A stretch of 64,000 nucleotides of DNA from Streptomyces parvus (GCF_032121415.1 NZ_CP135079.1:3658001-3722000), one strand, 5' to 3'; counted from the stretch's first letter, positions 25,049 to 35,182 are shown. The notes: generated by a model from the letters alone, not told the origin. A program made the numbers and translations.

Positions 25049-27316
25049 TCACTGTGCCGGTTCCGGCTCCGGTGCGTCCACCTGCTCCGGCTCACCGGTC
25101 GGGTCCATGGGCGTCTTCACGGACTCCAGGAGGAGCTGCGAGACGTCCACGACCTGGATGGACTCCTTGGCCTGGCCGTCGTTCTTCTTGCCGTTGACCG
25201 AGTCGGTCAGCATGACGAGGCAGAACGGGCAGGCGGTGGAGACGATGTCCGGGTTGAGGGCGAGGGCCTCGTCGACGCGCTCGGTGTTGATGCGCTTGCC
25301 GATCCGCTCCTCCATCCACATCCGGGCGCCGCCGGCGCCGCAGCAGAAGCCGCGCTCCTTGTGGCGGTGCATCTCCTCGTTCCGCAGTCCCGGGACCTTC
25401 GCGATGATCTCGCGCGGCGGGGTGTAGATCTTGTTGTGCCGGCCCAGGTAGCACGGGTCGTGGTACGTGATCAGGCCCTCGACCGGGGTCACCGGGATCA
25501 GCTTGCCCTCGTCGATGAGGTGCTGGAGCAGTTGGGTGTGGTGGATGACCTCGTACTCGCCGCCGAGCTGCGGGTACTCGTTCGCGATCGTGTTGAAGCA
25601 GTGCGGGCAGGTCGCGACGATCTTCTTCGACGACTTGGGCTTCTTCGTCTCCGGGTCGTCCTCGTCCTCGCCGTACGCCATGTTCAGCATGGCCACGTTC
25701 TCCTGGCCGAGCTGCTGGAACAGCGGCTCGTTGCCCAGGCGGCGGGCGGAGTCACCGGTGCACTTCTCGTCGCCGCCCATGATCGCGAACTTGACGCCCG
25801 CCATGTGCAGCAGTTCCGCGAAGGCCTTGGTGGTCTTCTTGGCCCGGTCCTCCAGGGCGCCCGCGCAGCCGACCCAGTACAGGTAGTCGACCTCGGTGAG
25901 GTCCTCGACGTCCTTGCCGACGATCGGGACCTCGAAGTCGACCTCCTTGGTCCACTCGACGCGCGCCTTCTTGGCGAGCCCCCAGGGGTTGCCCTTCTTC
26001 TCCAGGTTCTTGAGCATCGTGCCCGCCTCGGACGGGAACGCGGACTCGATCATCACCTGGTAGCGGCGCATGTCGACGATGTGGTCGATGTGCTCGATGT
26101 CGACCGGGCACTGCTCGACACAGGCGCCGCAGGTGGTGCAGGACCACAGGACGTCCGGGTCGATGACGCCGTTCTCCTCGGCGGTGCCGATCAGCGGGCG
26201 CTCGGCCTCGGCGAGGGCGGCCGCGGGAACGTCCTTGAGCTGCTCCTCGGAGGCCTTCTCCTCGCCCTCCATGGTCTTGCCGCCGCCTGCCAGCAGGTAG
26301 GGGGCCTTGGCGTGCGCGTGGTCGCGCAGCGACATGATCAGGAGCTTCGGCGAGAGCGGCTTGCCGGTGTTCCAGGCGGGGCACTGCGACTGGCAGCGGC
26401 CGCACTCGGTGCAGGTGGAGAAGTCGAGGATGCCCTTCCAGGAGAACTGCTCGACCTGGGAGACACCGAAGACCGCGTCCTCGGCCGGGTCGTCCCAGTC
26501 GATCTCCTTGCCGGCCGTCGTCATCGGCTGGAGCGCGCCGAGCGCGACCTCTCCGTCGGCGTTCCGCTTGAACCAGATGTTCGGGAAGCCGAGGAAGCGG
26601 TGCCAGGCGACACCCATGTTGGTGTTGAGCGAGACCGTGATCATCCAGATCAGCGAGGTGCCGATCTTGATCATCGCGGTGAAGTAGATGAGCGTCTGGA
26701 GCGTGCTGATGCTCAGCCCCTTGAAGGCGAGCACCAGCGGGTACGACACGAAGTACGCGGCGTCGTAGCTCTCGACGTGGTGGATCGCGCCCTCAAGGCC
26801 GCGGAGCACCAGGATCGCGAGGCCGATCGTCAGGATGACGTACTCGACGAAGTACGCCTGCCAGGCCTTCGAACCCGCGAACCGGGACTTGCGGCCGGCC
26901 CGGGAGGGCAGGTTCAGCAGCCGGATCACCATCAGCGCCACGATGCCCACGACCGTCATCAGGCCGATGAACTCGATGTACATCTCGAACGGCAGGAACG
27001 TGCCGATGATCGGCAGCACCCAGTCGGCCTGGAAGAGCTGGCCGTACGCCTGGAGCAGTGTGGGCGGCAGCGTCAGGAAGCCGATCGCGACGAACCAGTG
27101 GGCGAAGCCGACGATGCCCCACCGGTTCATCCGGGTGTGGCCGAGGAACTCCTTGACCAGCGTGATCGTGCGGGCCTTGGGGTGGTCGGTGCGGCTGCCT
27201 GCTGGTACGGGCTGGCCCAGGCGGACGAAGCGGTAGATCTGTGCGACGGCTCGGCAGATGAGCGCAACGCCGACGACCGTCAGCACCAGCGACACGATGA
27301 TCGCGGCGAGTTGCAT
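25049..27316 (-). CDS. Membrane-bound (Fe-S) heterodisulfide-reductase-like oxidoreductase
   Basis: A protein of 755 residues. The N-terminal third has about five transmembrane helices (NarI/HdrE-like cytochrome or quinone module). Two [4Fe-4S] ferredoxin motifs follow (CTECGRCQSQCP and CTTCGACVEQCPVD), then two CCG (cysteine-rich) domains (WVGCAGALEDR ... CPHCFNTIANEYP, HDPCYLGRHN ... CCGAGGARMW ... CPFC). This fused HdrDE/GlpC-type layout occurs in actinobacteria and probably moves electrons between a dithiol or flavoprotein partner and the membrane quinone pool. The start ATG at 27,316 has GAGGAG upstream. The donor is unknown. Confidence 0.9.
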   Translation of the reverse strand: MQLAAIIVSLVLTVVGVALICRAVAQIYRFVRLGQPVPAGSRTDHPKARTITLVKEFLGHTRMNRWGIVGFAHWFVAIGFLTLPPTLLQAYGQLFQADWVLPIIGTFLPFEMYIEFIGLMTVVGIVALMVIRLLNLPSRAGRKSRFAGSKAWQAYFVEYVILTIGLAILVLRGLEGAIHHVESYDAAYFVSYPLVLAFKGLSISTLQTLIYFTAMIKIGTSLIWMITVSLNTNMGVAWHRFLGFPNIWFKRNADGEVALGALQPMTTAGKEIDWDDPAEDAVFGVSQVEQFSWKGILDFSTCTECGRCQSQCPAWNTGKPLSPKLLIMSLRDHAHAKAPYLLAGGGKTMEGEEKASEEQLKDVPAAALAEAERPLIGTAEENGVIDPDVLWSCTTCGACVEQCPVDIEHIDHIVDMRRYQVMIESAFPSEAGTMLKNLEKKGNPWGLAKKARVEWTKEVDFEVPIVGKDVEDLTEVDYLYWVGCAGALEDRAKKTTKAFAELLHMAGVKFAIMGGDEKCTGDSARRLGNEPLFQQLGQENVAMLNMAYGEDEDDPETKKPKSSKKIVATCPHCFNTIANEYPQLGGEYEVIHHTQLLQHLIDEGKLIPVTPVEGLITYHDPCYLGRHNKIYTPPREIIAKVPGLRNEEMHRHKERGFCCGAGGARMWMEERIGKRINTERVDEALALNPDIVSTACPFCLVMLTDSVNGKKNDGQAKESIQVVDVSQLLLESVKTPMDPTGEPEQVDAPEPEPAQ

Positions 27317-27420
27317 GAGTGGGGCTCCTCGGGCCTGCGAGAGCGGGATCCGGTTGGTTGCGTGATACTGCCCGCTACTACTAAGCAGTAACTTATTTAG
27401 TCTGTGCTGACACTATCCAC

Positions 27421-28182
27421 TTAGTCCACCCTCCCGCAGGCGGGCGGGCGGTGATCTGCGTCGCTCAGGTGTGCCTTGGTTCGGCGGGCCTTCCGGAGCC
27501 GGTCCCGCAAGGGGTTGCGGGCGGCTTCGGCGAGGATCGCCAGGTCGAGCACCACTCCATGGTGCTCTGCGTAGTGCTGGTCCAGCAGGGCGGGGTCGTC
27601 CCACGGCATGCCCGAGCGGGCGCGCACCTGCGCCAGACCGGTCAGTCCCGGCCGCAGTTCCTGCCGCCACCGCCGGGCGCCGGACCCGGTGGACCGGGGG
27701 TCGCCGGGGGCCAGCGGGGCGGGGCCGACCAGGGCGAGGTCGCCGCGCACGACGTGCGGCAGCCGCGAGAACAGGTCCAGACGGAGTCTCCGGGTCCGCA
27801 GGGTGCGCAGCTCGAAGACCCGGCCGCCCAGGCCCGTCCGGGGCCGGTGGTCCCAGGCGCCGCCCGGGGTGCGCCGCGCGGTCAGGACGAGCGCGGCCAC
27901 GGCGACGGCGGGGCAGGTCAGGGCCAGCAGTGCGGTGCCCAGCACCAGGTCCAGGGTGCGTTCGGCCGTCGTGCGGGGGAGGGCGCGGTCCGCGAGCCGG
28001 CGCACCCGGTCGGTGAGGCCCGCGAGGCGTGCGGCGGGGCGGGAGGGGAAGTGGCCCCTCTCCGTGCCGGACTCGGCCGCGTACGCGTGTGGGCGCGGCT
28101 GCCCTGTGCCTCCTGTCCGGCTTCCCGTCCGCCGGTTCTCCGGTCGCGTCTGCCGTACGTGCCGCTTCCTCGCGTCCTGCAT
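27421..28182 (-). CDS. Bacterial sugar (phosphoglycosyl) transferase
   Basis: A protein of 253 residues using ATG 28,182 (MQDARKRHVRQ). One membrane segment (LDLVLGTALLALTCPAVAVAALVL) is followed by the WcaJ/PglC-type catalytic region: ELRTLRTRR, LPHVVRGDLALVGPAPL and RPGLTGLAQVRARSGMPWDD. Such enzymes attach a sugar phosphate to undecaprenyl phosphate for polysaccharide or glycoprotein synthesis. No other glycan genes are nearby. The classical EFRTLR is altered to ELRTLR, so activity is likely but unproven. Confidence 0.85.
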   Translation of the reverse strand: MQDARKRHVRQTRPENRRTGSRTGGTGQPRPHAYAAESGTERGHFPSRPAARLAGLTDRVRRLADRALPRTTAERTLDLVLGTALLALTCPAVAVAALVLTARRTPGGAWDHRPRTGLGGRVFELRTLRTRRLRLDLFSRLPHVVRGDLALVGPAPLAPGDPRSTGSGARRWRQELRPGLTGLAQVRARSGMPWDDPALLDQHYAEHHGVVLDLAILAEAARNPLRDRLRKARRTKAHLSDADHRPPACGRVD

Positions 28183-28402
28183 CGCGCCCGCCCGGGGTTC
28201 GAGGTTCGATGGGGTTCTGATGGGTGACGATCCACGCTGAAACCTGCCGGTCGGGGACGGTTGTGGCCGTCTCGCGGCAATTTGTGACAGAACGATCCCA
28301 TGGTGGGACGGTGGGTCGGGGGGTGCGCGAGGGGCGTGGCGTGCGCCGGTGCGGTGGTGTGGCGGGCGGATCGGCGCAGATAAGTTCCACGTAAGCATTT
28401 AA

Positions 28403-28423
28403 GTTGAGCCTGCTCGGCTCAGG
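28403..28423. promoter_or_regulatory. HAIR-like HspR site 1 (dnaK promoter)
   Basis: GTTGAGC-N7-GCTCAGG, an imperfect match to the HspR operator consensus CTTGAGT-N7-ACTCAAG, 94 nt upstream of dnaK. Multiple inverted repeats are known at Streptomyces dnaK promoters. Confidence 0.65.
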
Positions 28424-28454
28424 TCTGTTGACTCACGGGCGGGCGTCATGCATT

Positions 28455-28475
28455 CTTGAGTCAGATCCACTCAAG
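28455..28475. promoter_or_regulatory. HAIR operator (HspR site 2, dnaK promoter)
   Basis: CTTGAGT-N7-ACTCAAG, a perfect HAIR consensus, 22 nt before the dnaK start. HspR, the last gene of the operon, would repress here with DnaK as co-repressor, an established autoregulatory loop. Confidence 0.93.
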
Positions 28476-28496
28476 TAATCCGTTGGAGGAATTGAA

Positions 28497-30350
28497 ATGG
28501 CACGTGCGGTCGGCATCGACCTGGGCACGACTAACTCCGTCGTCAGCGTTCTCGAAGGCGGCGAGCCCACCGTCATCACCAACGCCGAAGGCGCCAGGAC
28601 CACGCCGTCCGTCGTCGCCTTCGCCAAGAACGGCGAGGTGCTCGTCGGCGAGGTCGCCAAGCGCCAGGCGGTCACCAACGTCGACAGGACCATCCGCTCC
28701 GTCAAGCGCCACATGGGCACTGACTGGAAGATCGACCTGGACGGCAAGAGCTTCAACCCGCAGCAGATGAGCGCCTTCATCCTGCAGAAGCTGAAGCGCG
28801 ACGCCGAGTCCTACCTGGGCGAGAAGGTCACCGACGCGGTCATCACCGTCCCGGCGTACTTCAACGACTCCGAGCGTCAGGCGACGAAGGAGGCCGGCGA
28901 GATCGCGGGCCTGAACGTCCTGCGCATCGTCAACGAGCCGACCGCCGCCGCCCTGGCGTACGGCCTCGACAAGGACGACCAGACGATCCTCGTCTTCGAC
29001 CTCGGTGGCGGCACCTTCGACGTGTCCCTCCTGGAGATCGGCGACGGCGTCGTCGAGGTGAAGGCCACCAACGGTGACAACCACCTCGGTGGTGACGACT
29101 GGGACCAGCGCGTCGTCGACTACCTGGTGAAGCAGTTCGCCAACGGGCACGGCGTGGACCTGTCCAAGGACAAGATGGCTCTCCAGCGTCTGCGCGAGGC
29201 TGCGGAGAAGGCCAAGATCGAGCTCTCGTCCTCGACCGAGACCACGATCAACCTGCCGTACATCACGGCGTCCGCCGAGGGCCCGCTGCACCTGGACGAG
29301 AAGCTCACGCGCTCGCAGTTCCAGCAGCTGACCGCGGACCTCCTGGACCGCTGCAAGACCCCGTTCCACAACGTCATCAAGGACGCGGGCATCCAGCTCT
29401 CCGAGATCGACCACGTCGTTCTCGTCGGTGGCTCCACCCGTATGCCCGCCGTCGCCGAGCTCGTCAAGGAGCTGACCGGCGGCCAGGAGGCCAACAAGGG
29501 TGTGAACCCGGACGAGGTCGTCGCCATCGGCGCCTCGCTCCAGGCCGGTGTCCTCAAGGGCGAGGTCAAGGACGTCCTGCTCCTCGACGTCACCCCGCTG
29601 TCCCTCGGTATCGAGACCAAGGGAGGGATCATGACCAAGCTCATCGAGCGCAACACCACGATCCCGACCAAGCGCTCCGAGATCTTCACGACGGCCGAGG
29701 ACAACCAGCCGTCCGTCCAGATCCAGGTCTACCAGGGCGAGCGCGAGATCGCGGCGTACAACAAGAAGCTCGGGATGTTCGAGCTGACCGGTCTGCCGCC
29801 GGCCCCGCGCGGTGTCCCGCAGATCGAGGTCGCCTTCGACATCGACGCCAACGGCATCATGCACGTCGCCGCCAAGGACCTCGGCACCGGCAAGGAGCAG
29901 AAGATGACCGTCACCGGCGGCTCCTCGCTGCCGAAGGACGAGGTCAACCGGATGCGCGAAGAGGCCGAGAAGTACGCGGAGGAGGACCACGCCCGCCGCG
30001 AGGCCGCCGAGTCGCGCAACCAGGGCGAGCAGCTCGTCTACCAGACGGAGAAGTTCCTCAAGGACAACGAGGACAAGGTCCCCGGCGACGTCAAGACGGA
30101 GGTGGAGACCGCGGTCGAGGAGTTGAAGGAGAAGCTCAAGGGCGAGGACACCGCCGAGATCCGTACGGCCACCGAGAAGGTCGCCGCCGTCTCCCAGAAG
30201 CTGGGCCAGGCGATGTACGCCAACGCCCAGGCCGAGGGTGCGGCTCCGGGTGCCGAGGCCCCGGGCGACGGCCAGGCCAAGGCCGATGACGACGTCGTCG
30301 ACGCCGAGATCGTGGACGACGAGAAGGACACCAAGGGCGGTGCGGCGTGA
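28497..30350 (+). CDS. dnaK: Hsp70 chaperone DnaK
   Basis: A protein of 617 residues with the GGAGGAATTGAA ribosome site. Hsp70 signatures: [12 protein letters not shown] (phosphate 1), [32 protein letters not shown]; the substrate domain contains [16 protein letters not shown]. The acidic C-terminal tail ends [21 protein letters not shown]. It is the first gene of the HspR-regulated dnaK-grpE-dnaJ-hspR operon and overlaps grpE by GTGA. Confidence 0.98.
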   Translation: MARAVGIDLGTTNSVVSVLEGGEPTVITNAEGARTTPSVVAFAKNGEVLVGEVAKRQAVTNVDRTIRSVKRHMGTDWKIDLDGKSFNPQQMSAFILQKLKRDAESYLGEKVTDAVITVPAYFNDSERQATKEAGEIAGLNVLRIVNEPTAAALAYGLDKDDQTILVFDLGGGTFDVSLLEIGDGVVEVKATNGDNHLGGDDWDQRVVDYLVKQFANGHGVDLSKDKMALQRLREAAEKAKIELSSSTETTINLPYITASAEGPLHLDEKLTRSQFQQLTADLLDRCKTPFHNVIKDAGIQLSEIDHVVLVGGSTRMPAVAELVKELTGGQEANKGVNPDEVVAIGASLQAGVLKGEVKDVLLLDVTPLSLGIETKGGIMTKLIERNTTIPTKRSEIFTTAEDNQPSVQIQVYQGEREIAAYNKKLGMFELTGLPPAPRGVPQIEVAFDIDANGIMHVAAKDLGTGKEQKMTVTGGSSLPKDEVNRMREEAEKYAEEDHARREAAESRNQGEQLVYQTEKFLKDNEDKVPGDVKTEVETAVEELKEKLKGEDTAEIRTATEKVAAVSQKLGQAMYANAQAEGAAPGAEAPGDGQAKADDDVVDAEIVDDEKDTKGGAA

Positions 30351-31000
30351 CCGAGGAGACTCCGGGCTTCGAGGAGAAGCCCGACGTCCCCTCCGGCGCC
30401 ACCCCTGATGACGCCGAGCCGAAGGCTGCCGCTCCCTCCGAGGAGGAGGCGGCGGCCCCGGCCGGGGACACCGATGCGACCGTCGGTCTGACGGCGCAGC
30501 TGGACCAGGTCCGTACGGCGCTGGACGAGCGCACCGCAGACCTCCAGCGGCTCCAGGCCGAGTACCAGAACTACCGCCGCCGCGTCGAGCGGGACCGGGT
30601 CACGGTCAAGGAGATCGCTGTGGCGAACCTCCTGTCCGAGCTCCTGCCCGTCCTCGACGACGTCGGCCGCGCGCGGGAACACGGCGAGCTGGTCGGCGGC
30701 TTCAAGTCGGTGGCCGAATCGATGGAGACCGTCGTCGCGAAGCTGGGCCTCCAGCAGTTCGGCAAGGAGGGCGAGCCCTTCGACCCGACGATCCACGAGG
30801 CCCTGATGCACAGCTACGCGCCGGACGTCACCGAGACGACCTGCGTGGCGATCCTTCAGCCGGGGTATCGCATCGGCGAGCGCACCATCCGCCCCGCGCG
30901 GGTGGCCGTCGCCGAGCCGCAGCCGGGCGCCACGCCCGCCGCGGCGAAGGAAGAGAAGAAGGCAGACGACGAGGAGAGCGGTGGCACCGAGGAGGTCTGA
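30347..31000 (+). CDS. grpE: Nucleotide exchange factor GrpE
   Basis: A protein of 217 residues, starting with GTG that overlaps the dnaK stop. The N-terminal ~50 residues are acidic and disordered, then a coiled coil ([32 protein letters not shown]) and the C-terminal beta domain ([47 protein letters not shown]). It releases ADP from DnaK. Confidence 0.97.
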   Translation: MTEETPGFEEKPDVPSGATPDDAEPKAAAPSEEEAAAPAGDTDATVGLTAQLDQVRTALDERTADLQRLQAEYQNYRRRVERDRVTVKEIAVANLLSELLPVLDDVGRAREHGELVGGFKSVAESMETVVAKLGLQQFGKEGEPFDPTIHEALMHSYAPDVTETTCVAILQPGYRIGERTIRPARVAVAEPQPGATPAAAKEEKKADDEESGGTEEV

Positions 31001-31096
31001 CGGCGACACGTCTGATCACCGCGGTGCACACCGACCGGCCCGGCGGCCGGCCCACGGGCCGGCCGCTCGGCCGATCGTCCGGAAGGAGGGACGTCG

Positions 31097-32284
31097 ATGA
31101 GCACGAAGGACTTCGTCGAGAAGGACTACTACAAGGTCCTCGGCGTCCCCAAGGACGCCACCGACGCCGAGGTCAAGAAGGCGTACCGGAAGCTCGCCCG
31201 CGAGTTCCACCCGGACGCCAACAAGAACGACGCCAAGGCGGAGGAGCGCTTCAAGGAGATCTCCGAGGCGAACGACGTCCTCGGTGACCCCAAGAAGCGC
31301 AAGGAGTACGACGAGGCGCGAGCCCTCTTCGGCAACGGCGGCTTCCGGGCCGGCCCCGGTGGTGCGGGCGGCAACTTCAACTTCGACCTGGGCGACCTCT
31401 TCGGCGGGGGCGCCCCGGGCGGCGGACAGGGCGGCGCGGGCGGCGGCTTCGGCGGCGGCGGTCTCGGCGACGTCTTCGGCGGGCTGTTCAACCGCGGCGG
31501 CACGGGCACCCGGGTCCAGCCCAAGCGCGGCCAGGACATCGAGTCCGAGGTGACGCTCAGCTTCACCGAGGCGGTCGACGGGGCCACGGTCCCGCTGCGG
31601 ATGTCCAGCCAGGCGCCCTGCAAGGCGTGTTCCGGCACCGGTGACAAGAACGGCACCCCCCGGGTCTGCCCGACCTGTGTCGGCACCGGCCAGGTCTCGC
31701 GCGGCAGCGGCGGCGGCTTCTCGCTCACCGACCCCTGTGTGGACTGCAAGGGCCGGGGCCTCATCGCCCAGGACCCCTGTGACGTCTGCAAGGGCAGCGG
31801 CCGGGCGAAGTCGGCGCGCACCATGCAGGTGCGGATCCCGGCGGGCGTCTCCGACGGCCAGCGGATCCGGCTGCGCGGCAAGGGCGGTGCGGGCGAGCGC
31901 GGCGGACCGGCAGGCGATCTGTACGTCGTCGTCCACGTCGACGCCCACCCGGTCTTCGGCCGCAAGGGCGACAACCTCACGGTCACCGTGCCCGTCACGT
32001 ATCCGGAGGCGACGCTCGGCGGCGAGATCAAGGTCCCCACGCTCGGCGGACCCCCGGTCACGCTGAAGCTTCCCGCCGGCACCCCCAACGGGCGTACGAT
32101 GCGCGCCCGGGGCAAGGGCGCGGTGCGCAAGGACGGCACCCGCGGCGACCTGCTGGTCACCGTGGAGGTCGCGGTCCCCAGGGACCTGGGCCAGGAGGCC
32201 AGGGACGCCCTGGAGGCCTACCGGAAGGCGACCGCGGACGAGGACCCGCGGGCGGAACTGTTCCAGGCCGCGAAGGGAGCTTGA
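31097..32284 (+). CDS. dnaJ: Co-chaperone DnaJ
   Basis: A protein of 395 residues with AGGAGG upstream. It has a J domain with the catalytic HPD ([10 protein letters not shown]), a Gly/Phe-rich region (~75-140), four CxxCxGxG zinc motifs ([32 protein letters not shown]) and the C-terminal substrate-binding domain. It stimulates DnaK ATP hydrolysis and delivers substrates. A GC-rich inverted repeat lies in the 96-nt grpE-dnaJ gap. Confidence 0.97.
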   Translation: MSTKDFVEKDYYKVLGVPKDATDAEVKKAYRKLAREFHPDANKNDAKAEERFKEISEANDVLGDPKKRKEYDEARALFGNGGFRAGPGGAGGNFNFDLGDLFGGGAPGGGQGGAGGGFGGGGLGDVFGGLFNRGGTGTRVQPKRGQDIESEVTLSFTEAVDGATVPLRMSSQAPCKACSGTGDKNGTPRVCPTCVGTGQVSRGSGGGFSLTDPCVDCKGRGLIAQDPCDVCKGSGRAKSARTMQVRIPAGVSDGQRIRLRGKGGAGERGGPAGDLYVVVHVDAHPVFGRKGDNLTVTVPVTYPEATLGGEIKVPTLGGPPVTLKLPAGTPNGRTMRARGKGAVRKDGTRGDLLVTVEVAVPRDLGQEARDALEAYRKATADEDPRAELFQAAKGA

Positions 32285-32285
32285 G

Positions 32286-32729
32286 ATGGACGGCCGTCGA
32301 CGCAATCCGTACCAGCTGACCGATGAGACACCGGTGTACGTGATCTCGATCGCGGCCCAGCTCTCGGGGCTCCACCCGCAGACGCTGCGCCAGTACGACC
32401 GTCTCGGCCTGGTCTCCCCGGACCGTACGGCCGGGCGCGGCCGGCGCTACTCGGCCCGCGACATCGAGCTGCTGCGCACCGTGCAGCAGCTGTCGCAGGA
32501 CGAGGGCATCAACCTCGCGGGCATCAAGCGGATCATCGAGCTGGAGAACCAGGTGACCGCGCTCCAGCAGCGCGTCGCCGAGCTCTCGGCGGCGGTGGAC
32601 GGCGCGGCGGTCGCCATGCAGCAGCGCGAGGCCCAGGTCCACGCCTCGTACCGCCGCGACCTCGTGCCGTACCAGGACGTGCAGCAGACGGGCGCGCTGG
32701 TGGTGTGGCGGCCGAAGCCGAAGCCCTAG
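32286..32729 (+). CDS. hspR: MerR-family heat-shock repressor HspR
   Basis: A protein of 147 residues. A MerR-type helix-turn-helix (VYVISIAAQLSGLHPQTLRQYDRLGLVSPDRT) is followed by a coiled-coil dimerisation helix and the C-terminal tail ALVVWRPKPKP typical of HspR. It binds HAIR sites; in this window these lie before dnaK and clpB. It starts 1 nt after the dnaJ stop. Confidence 0.97.
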   Translation: MDGRRRNPYQLTDETPVYVISIAAQLSGLHPQTLRQYDRLGLVSPDRTAGRGRRYSARDIELLRTVQQLSQDEGINLAGIKRIIELENQVTALQQRVAELSAAVDGAAVAMQQREAQVHASYRRDLVPYQDVQQTGALVVWRPKPKP

Positions 32730-32755
32730 CTCCAGGACGGGCCTTCCGTACGGAA

Positions 32756-32806
32756 AGACGGCCGGGGGCGGAAGAACACCACGTGTTCTTCCGCCCCCGG
32801 CCGTCT
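32756..32806 (+). terminator. Terminator of the dnaK operon
   Basis: Perfect 24-bp stem (AGACGGCCGGGGGCGG... arms) with a 3-nt loop, 26 nt after the hspR stop. Confidence 0.92.
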
Positions 32807-32982
32807 CCGTCTGTCCGGGTGTGTCTGTGCCGTCTCGTGGTGGCGGATGGCTGGCACCAAGTGGCCGGAATCGTGCAGCAAGTTGACAGCGATCCCCGTC
32901 CGGAGCGGATCGCTCCGCTGACAAGGTGGTGCATGTCGGCGGGAACGAGCCGACGAGACACGTGACGTACGGGGAGGAAGAC

Positions 32983-33282
32983 ATGGGCGTCTACGCGTTC
33001 ACCGGAAAGACGGTCGGTACGGGGGGACTGCTCCTGGGACTGGTTCTCGGAGCGGCCGTCGCACCGGCCCACGCGTCCGCCGGCCCGGGGGCCGGCACCG
33101 TGGCGGAGGCGGCCGCACCGCTGACGGCCGGGGCGGGGCCGGGGGCCGGGATCGGGGGCCGGGGCGAGGAGATCGCGTCGGAGGTGAAGGAGGCGGTGAA
33201 CCGGCTTCTCTGCGGGGCGCCGCTGCCGAAGCCGCTCGCGCCGTTCATGGGCAAGGTGAAGTGCGTCAACGGCTGGCAGTAG
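32983..33282 (+). CDS. Small secreted protein, unknown function
   Basis: A protein of 99 residues. ATG at 32,983 follows GGGGAGGAAG. Residues ~10-34 form a signal peptide (GTGGLLLGLVLGAAVAPAHAS). The mature part is Gly/Ala-rich, then EEIASEVKEAVNRLLCGAPLPKPLAPFMGKVKCVNGWQ-type sequence with two Cys that could form a disulfide. No family recognised. It is the first gene of the accessory block between hspR and clpB. Confidence 0.75.
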   Translation: MGVYAFTGKTVGTGGLLLGLVLGAAVAPAHASAGPGAGTVAEAAAPLTAGAGPGAGIGGRGEEIASEVKEAVNRLLCGAPLPKPLAPFMGKVKCVNGWQ

Positions 33283-33290
33283 AAGACCCG

Positions 33291-33533
33291 GTGGAGATCA
33301 CGGTGGCGCGGGTCTCCGGCGACGCCGCGCCCGCCGGAATCGCGGTGCTCCGGCTCATCGGGATGCTGCCCGCGGAGTGGGAGTGCGGCCAGCGCATCGA
33401 GGAGGACCGGATCACCGTCCTGGTGCGCGGTTCCGGGCGGGACGCGGAGGAGGTGACCGGCGTACGGCAACGGTGCGCGGAGGCGCTGCGGGACCGGACG
33501 CTGGAGGGGTGGGTCCTGGAAGGGGCCGGTTAG
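33291..33533 (+). CDS. Small unknown protein
   Basis: A protein of 80 residues from GTG 33,291, 8 nt after the secreted protein gene and therefore probably co-transcribed. It begins VEITVARVSGDAAP; a beta-alpha pattern with RITVLVRGSGRDAEEVTGVRQRCAEALRD. No signal peptide or membrane segment. Function unknown. Confidence 0.6.
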   Translation: MEITVARVSGDAAPAGIAVLRLIGMLPAEWECGQRIEEDRITVLVRGSGRDAEEVTGVRQRCAEALRDRTLEGWVLEGAG

Positions 33534-33633
33534 GCCCTCCGCCGCCGCTTCCGGGGGCGTGTCCGGGGCCCCCGGGGAGCGGGATCCGGACGGCCCCGCC
33601 CGCCGGGGCTCAGATCCGGCCCCGCTCCCGGGC

Positions 33634-34626
33634 TCAGATCCAGCCTCGCTCGCGGGCCAGCAGGGCCGCGTGCGGGCGGCTGGTCGCGCCCAGGATGCGG
33701 AGGACGTCGGCGACATGGCGGCGGTACGTCCGCACCGAGATGTCCAGGTTCCGTGCGCCCGTCTCGTCCTTGGCGACCCGGCACATCTCCTCCATGACGC
33801 GCTGCTCCATCTCGGACAGCACGTCGGAGGGCGAGGAGTGGGTGTCGATCAGGGTGGACAGGTCCGTGGACTCGGCCCAGATCTTCTCGAACAGGGCCAG
33901 GATGTTGGAGACCAGGCCGGCCTGCTGGGTGACCAGCGCGCCGCGCGAGGTGTCCGAGGGGTCGACGGGCACCAGGGCCGTACGGCGGTCGTACACGAGG
34001 ATCCGCTCGGACAGCTTGTCCGCGGCCCTGATCGACGCCCCCTGAGCAGTGAGTTCGCGGAGGTAGGCGACGGTCGGCGGGTGGTCGAGCGCTTCCCGCA
34101 GCACCACGCTGCGGATCTGCACGCCCCGGCGCAGACACCGGGTGTCCAGGGGGCGTGCGTGCGCGATGTTCTCGGCGGTGAGGGCGGTGTACGGCTCGAC
34201 GGAGAGGATCTCCTGACGGGCGAAGAAGGCCAGGTCGTCGATCCGGTCGCGGATCTGCGGGAGCACCTCCAGCCGTTCGACGCCCTGGGTGGCGAGGGGA
34301 CGGGTCTGCTGTTCGGCGGTCAGCTCGGCGATCAGGTGCCGGGACCTGGTGACCTGGTGGAGCTGTTCGTGCAGCTCGCGCAGCCGTATCTCCGTGAGCC
34401 GCTCGACCGCGGTCTCCGGGGCCGCCGCCGAGACGCCGCCGTGTTCGTCGGTCCGCAGCAGGCCCAGCTCGTCGAGGCGGGCGAGGGCCTTCTCCACCTC
34501 CTCACGGGGGCTGTGGAGGAGCACCCCGATGTCCTCGGTGCCGGTGCCCGGATTGCGGAGGAAGTGCCGGTAGGCGCGTTCCTCCGTGATGTCCAGACCG
34601 AGTATGGACAGGCTTCCGCCATTCAC
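33634..34626 (-). CDS. LuxR-type transcriptional regulator with TrmB-like sensor (1)
   Basis: A protein of 330 residues from GTG 34,626. N-terminal winged-helix-like segment (EERAYRHFLRNPGTGTEDIGVLLHSPREEVEKALARLDELGLL), a central sensor-like region (~100-255; RGVQIRSVVLREALD, SERILVYDRRTALVPVD) and a C-terminal LuxR helix-turn-helix (EEMCRVAKDETGARNLDISVRTYRRHVADVLRILGATSR). It is related to the regulator at the other end of the lanthipeptide block (48,491-49,504). A GCGGCAT palindrome lies 43 nt upstream of its start, and a similar one lies at the same distance before the exporter gene. Likely pathway-specific control of the lanthipeptide genes, with autoregulation. Confidence 0.85.
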   Translation of the reverse strand: MNGGSLSILGLDITEERAYRHFLRNPGTGTEDIGVLLHSPREEVEKALARLDELGLLRTDEHGGVSAAAPETAVERLTEIRLRELHEQLHQVTRSRHLIAELTAEQQTRPLATQGVERLEVLPQIRDRIDDLAFFARQEILSVEPYTALTAENIAHARPLDTRCLRRGVQIRSVVLREALDHPPTVAYLRELTAQGASIRAADKLSERILVYDRRTALVPVDPSDTSRGALVTQQAGLVSNILALFEKIWAESTDLSTLIDTHSSPSDVLSEMEQRVMEEMCRVAKDETGARNLDISVRTYRRHVADVLRILGATSRPHAALLARERGWI

Positions 34627-34669
34627 CGCTGCCGCCCCCCGCGTGCCGCACGACTACCGACGGCGCACT

Positions 34670-34690
34670 GCGGCATGGGTCAAATGCCGC
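34670..34690. promoter_or_regulatory. Palindromic operator candidate before LuxR 1
   Basis: GCGGCAT-N7-ATGCCGC, perfect arms, located in the divergent region between LuxR regulator 1 and the small HTH protein. It shares half-sites with the 37,688-37,704 palindrome. Confidence 0.6.
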
Positions 34691-34807
34691 GCAGCCGTCG
34701 AACCGATGAGGGAGAGGGTAATCGATAGGTAAAGCAGCAGGTAGTCCCGGTCGTCCGGGTGACGGGCGCGGGACGGGGGACGGTGACGATCAATGGAGGA
34801 GACTGCT

Positions 34808-35098
34808 GTGACGATGATGGCCGACGAACAGATGAGGGCCGGCGGACGGGCGGGGACCGCAGTCGGCGCCCGGCGGGCGATGGACTTCGCCACGCTCACC
34901 GAACGTGAGCTGGAAGTGCTCGTGCTGCTGGCGAGCGGGGAACAGAACCGCTGGCTGGCCCGGAGACTGGGCATCACGGAACGGACCGTCCGGGCGCACA
35001 CGTCGAGCATCGTGCGCAAGCTGAACCTGAAGTCCCGGTTCGAGGCGGCGATCGTGTCGTATCTGCACGCCGAGGACATCAGGGGGCTGCGTCCGTGA
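34808..35098 (+). CDS. Stand-alone LuxR-type HTH protein
   Basis: A protein of 96 residues (GTG 34,808, GGAGGA upstream; ATG 34,793 is an alternative). Almost the whole protein is a LuxR/GerE DNA-binding domain (ATLTERELEVLVLLASGEQNRWLARRLGITERTVRAHTSSIVRKLNLKSRFEAAI) with no receiver or sensor domain. It is divergent from LuxR 1, so it probably modulates the same cluster. Confidence 0.85.
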   Translation: MTMMADEQMRAGGRAGTAVGARRAMDFATLTERELEVLVLLASGEQNRWLARRLGITERTVRAHTSSIVRKLNLKSRFEAAIVSYLHAEDIRGLRP

Positions 35099-35141
35099 CC
35101 TGACGCCGGATCGCGTTCTGCGTCCTGCGCCCTGACACGTC

Positions 35142-35182
35142 GAAGTCCCCTGCCGGAAGTCTCGCTTCCGGCAGGGGACTTC
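35142..35182. terminator. Terminator between convergent genes
   Basis: Perfect 18-bp stem GAAGTCCCCTGCCGGAAG with a TCTCG loop, after the HTH gene and before the end of the minus-strand unknown gene. Confidence 0.88.

Noticed and set aside
24791..27391. Long plus-strand open frame (866 codons) opposite the Fe-S protein
   Set aside because: Mirror of a real minus-strand gene with clear [4Fe-4S] motifs; the plus product is repetitive Leu/Val/Asp-rich shadow sequence.
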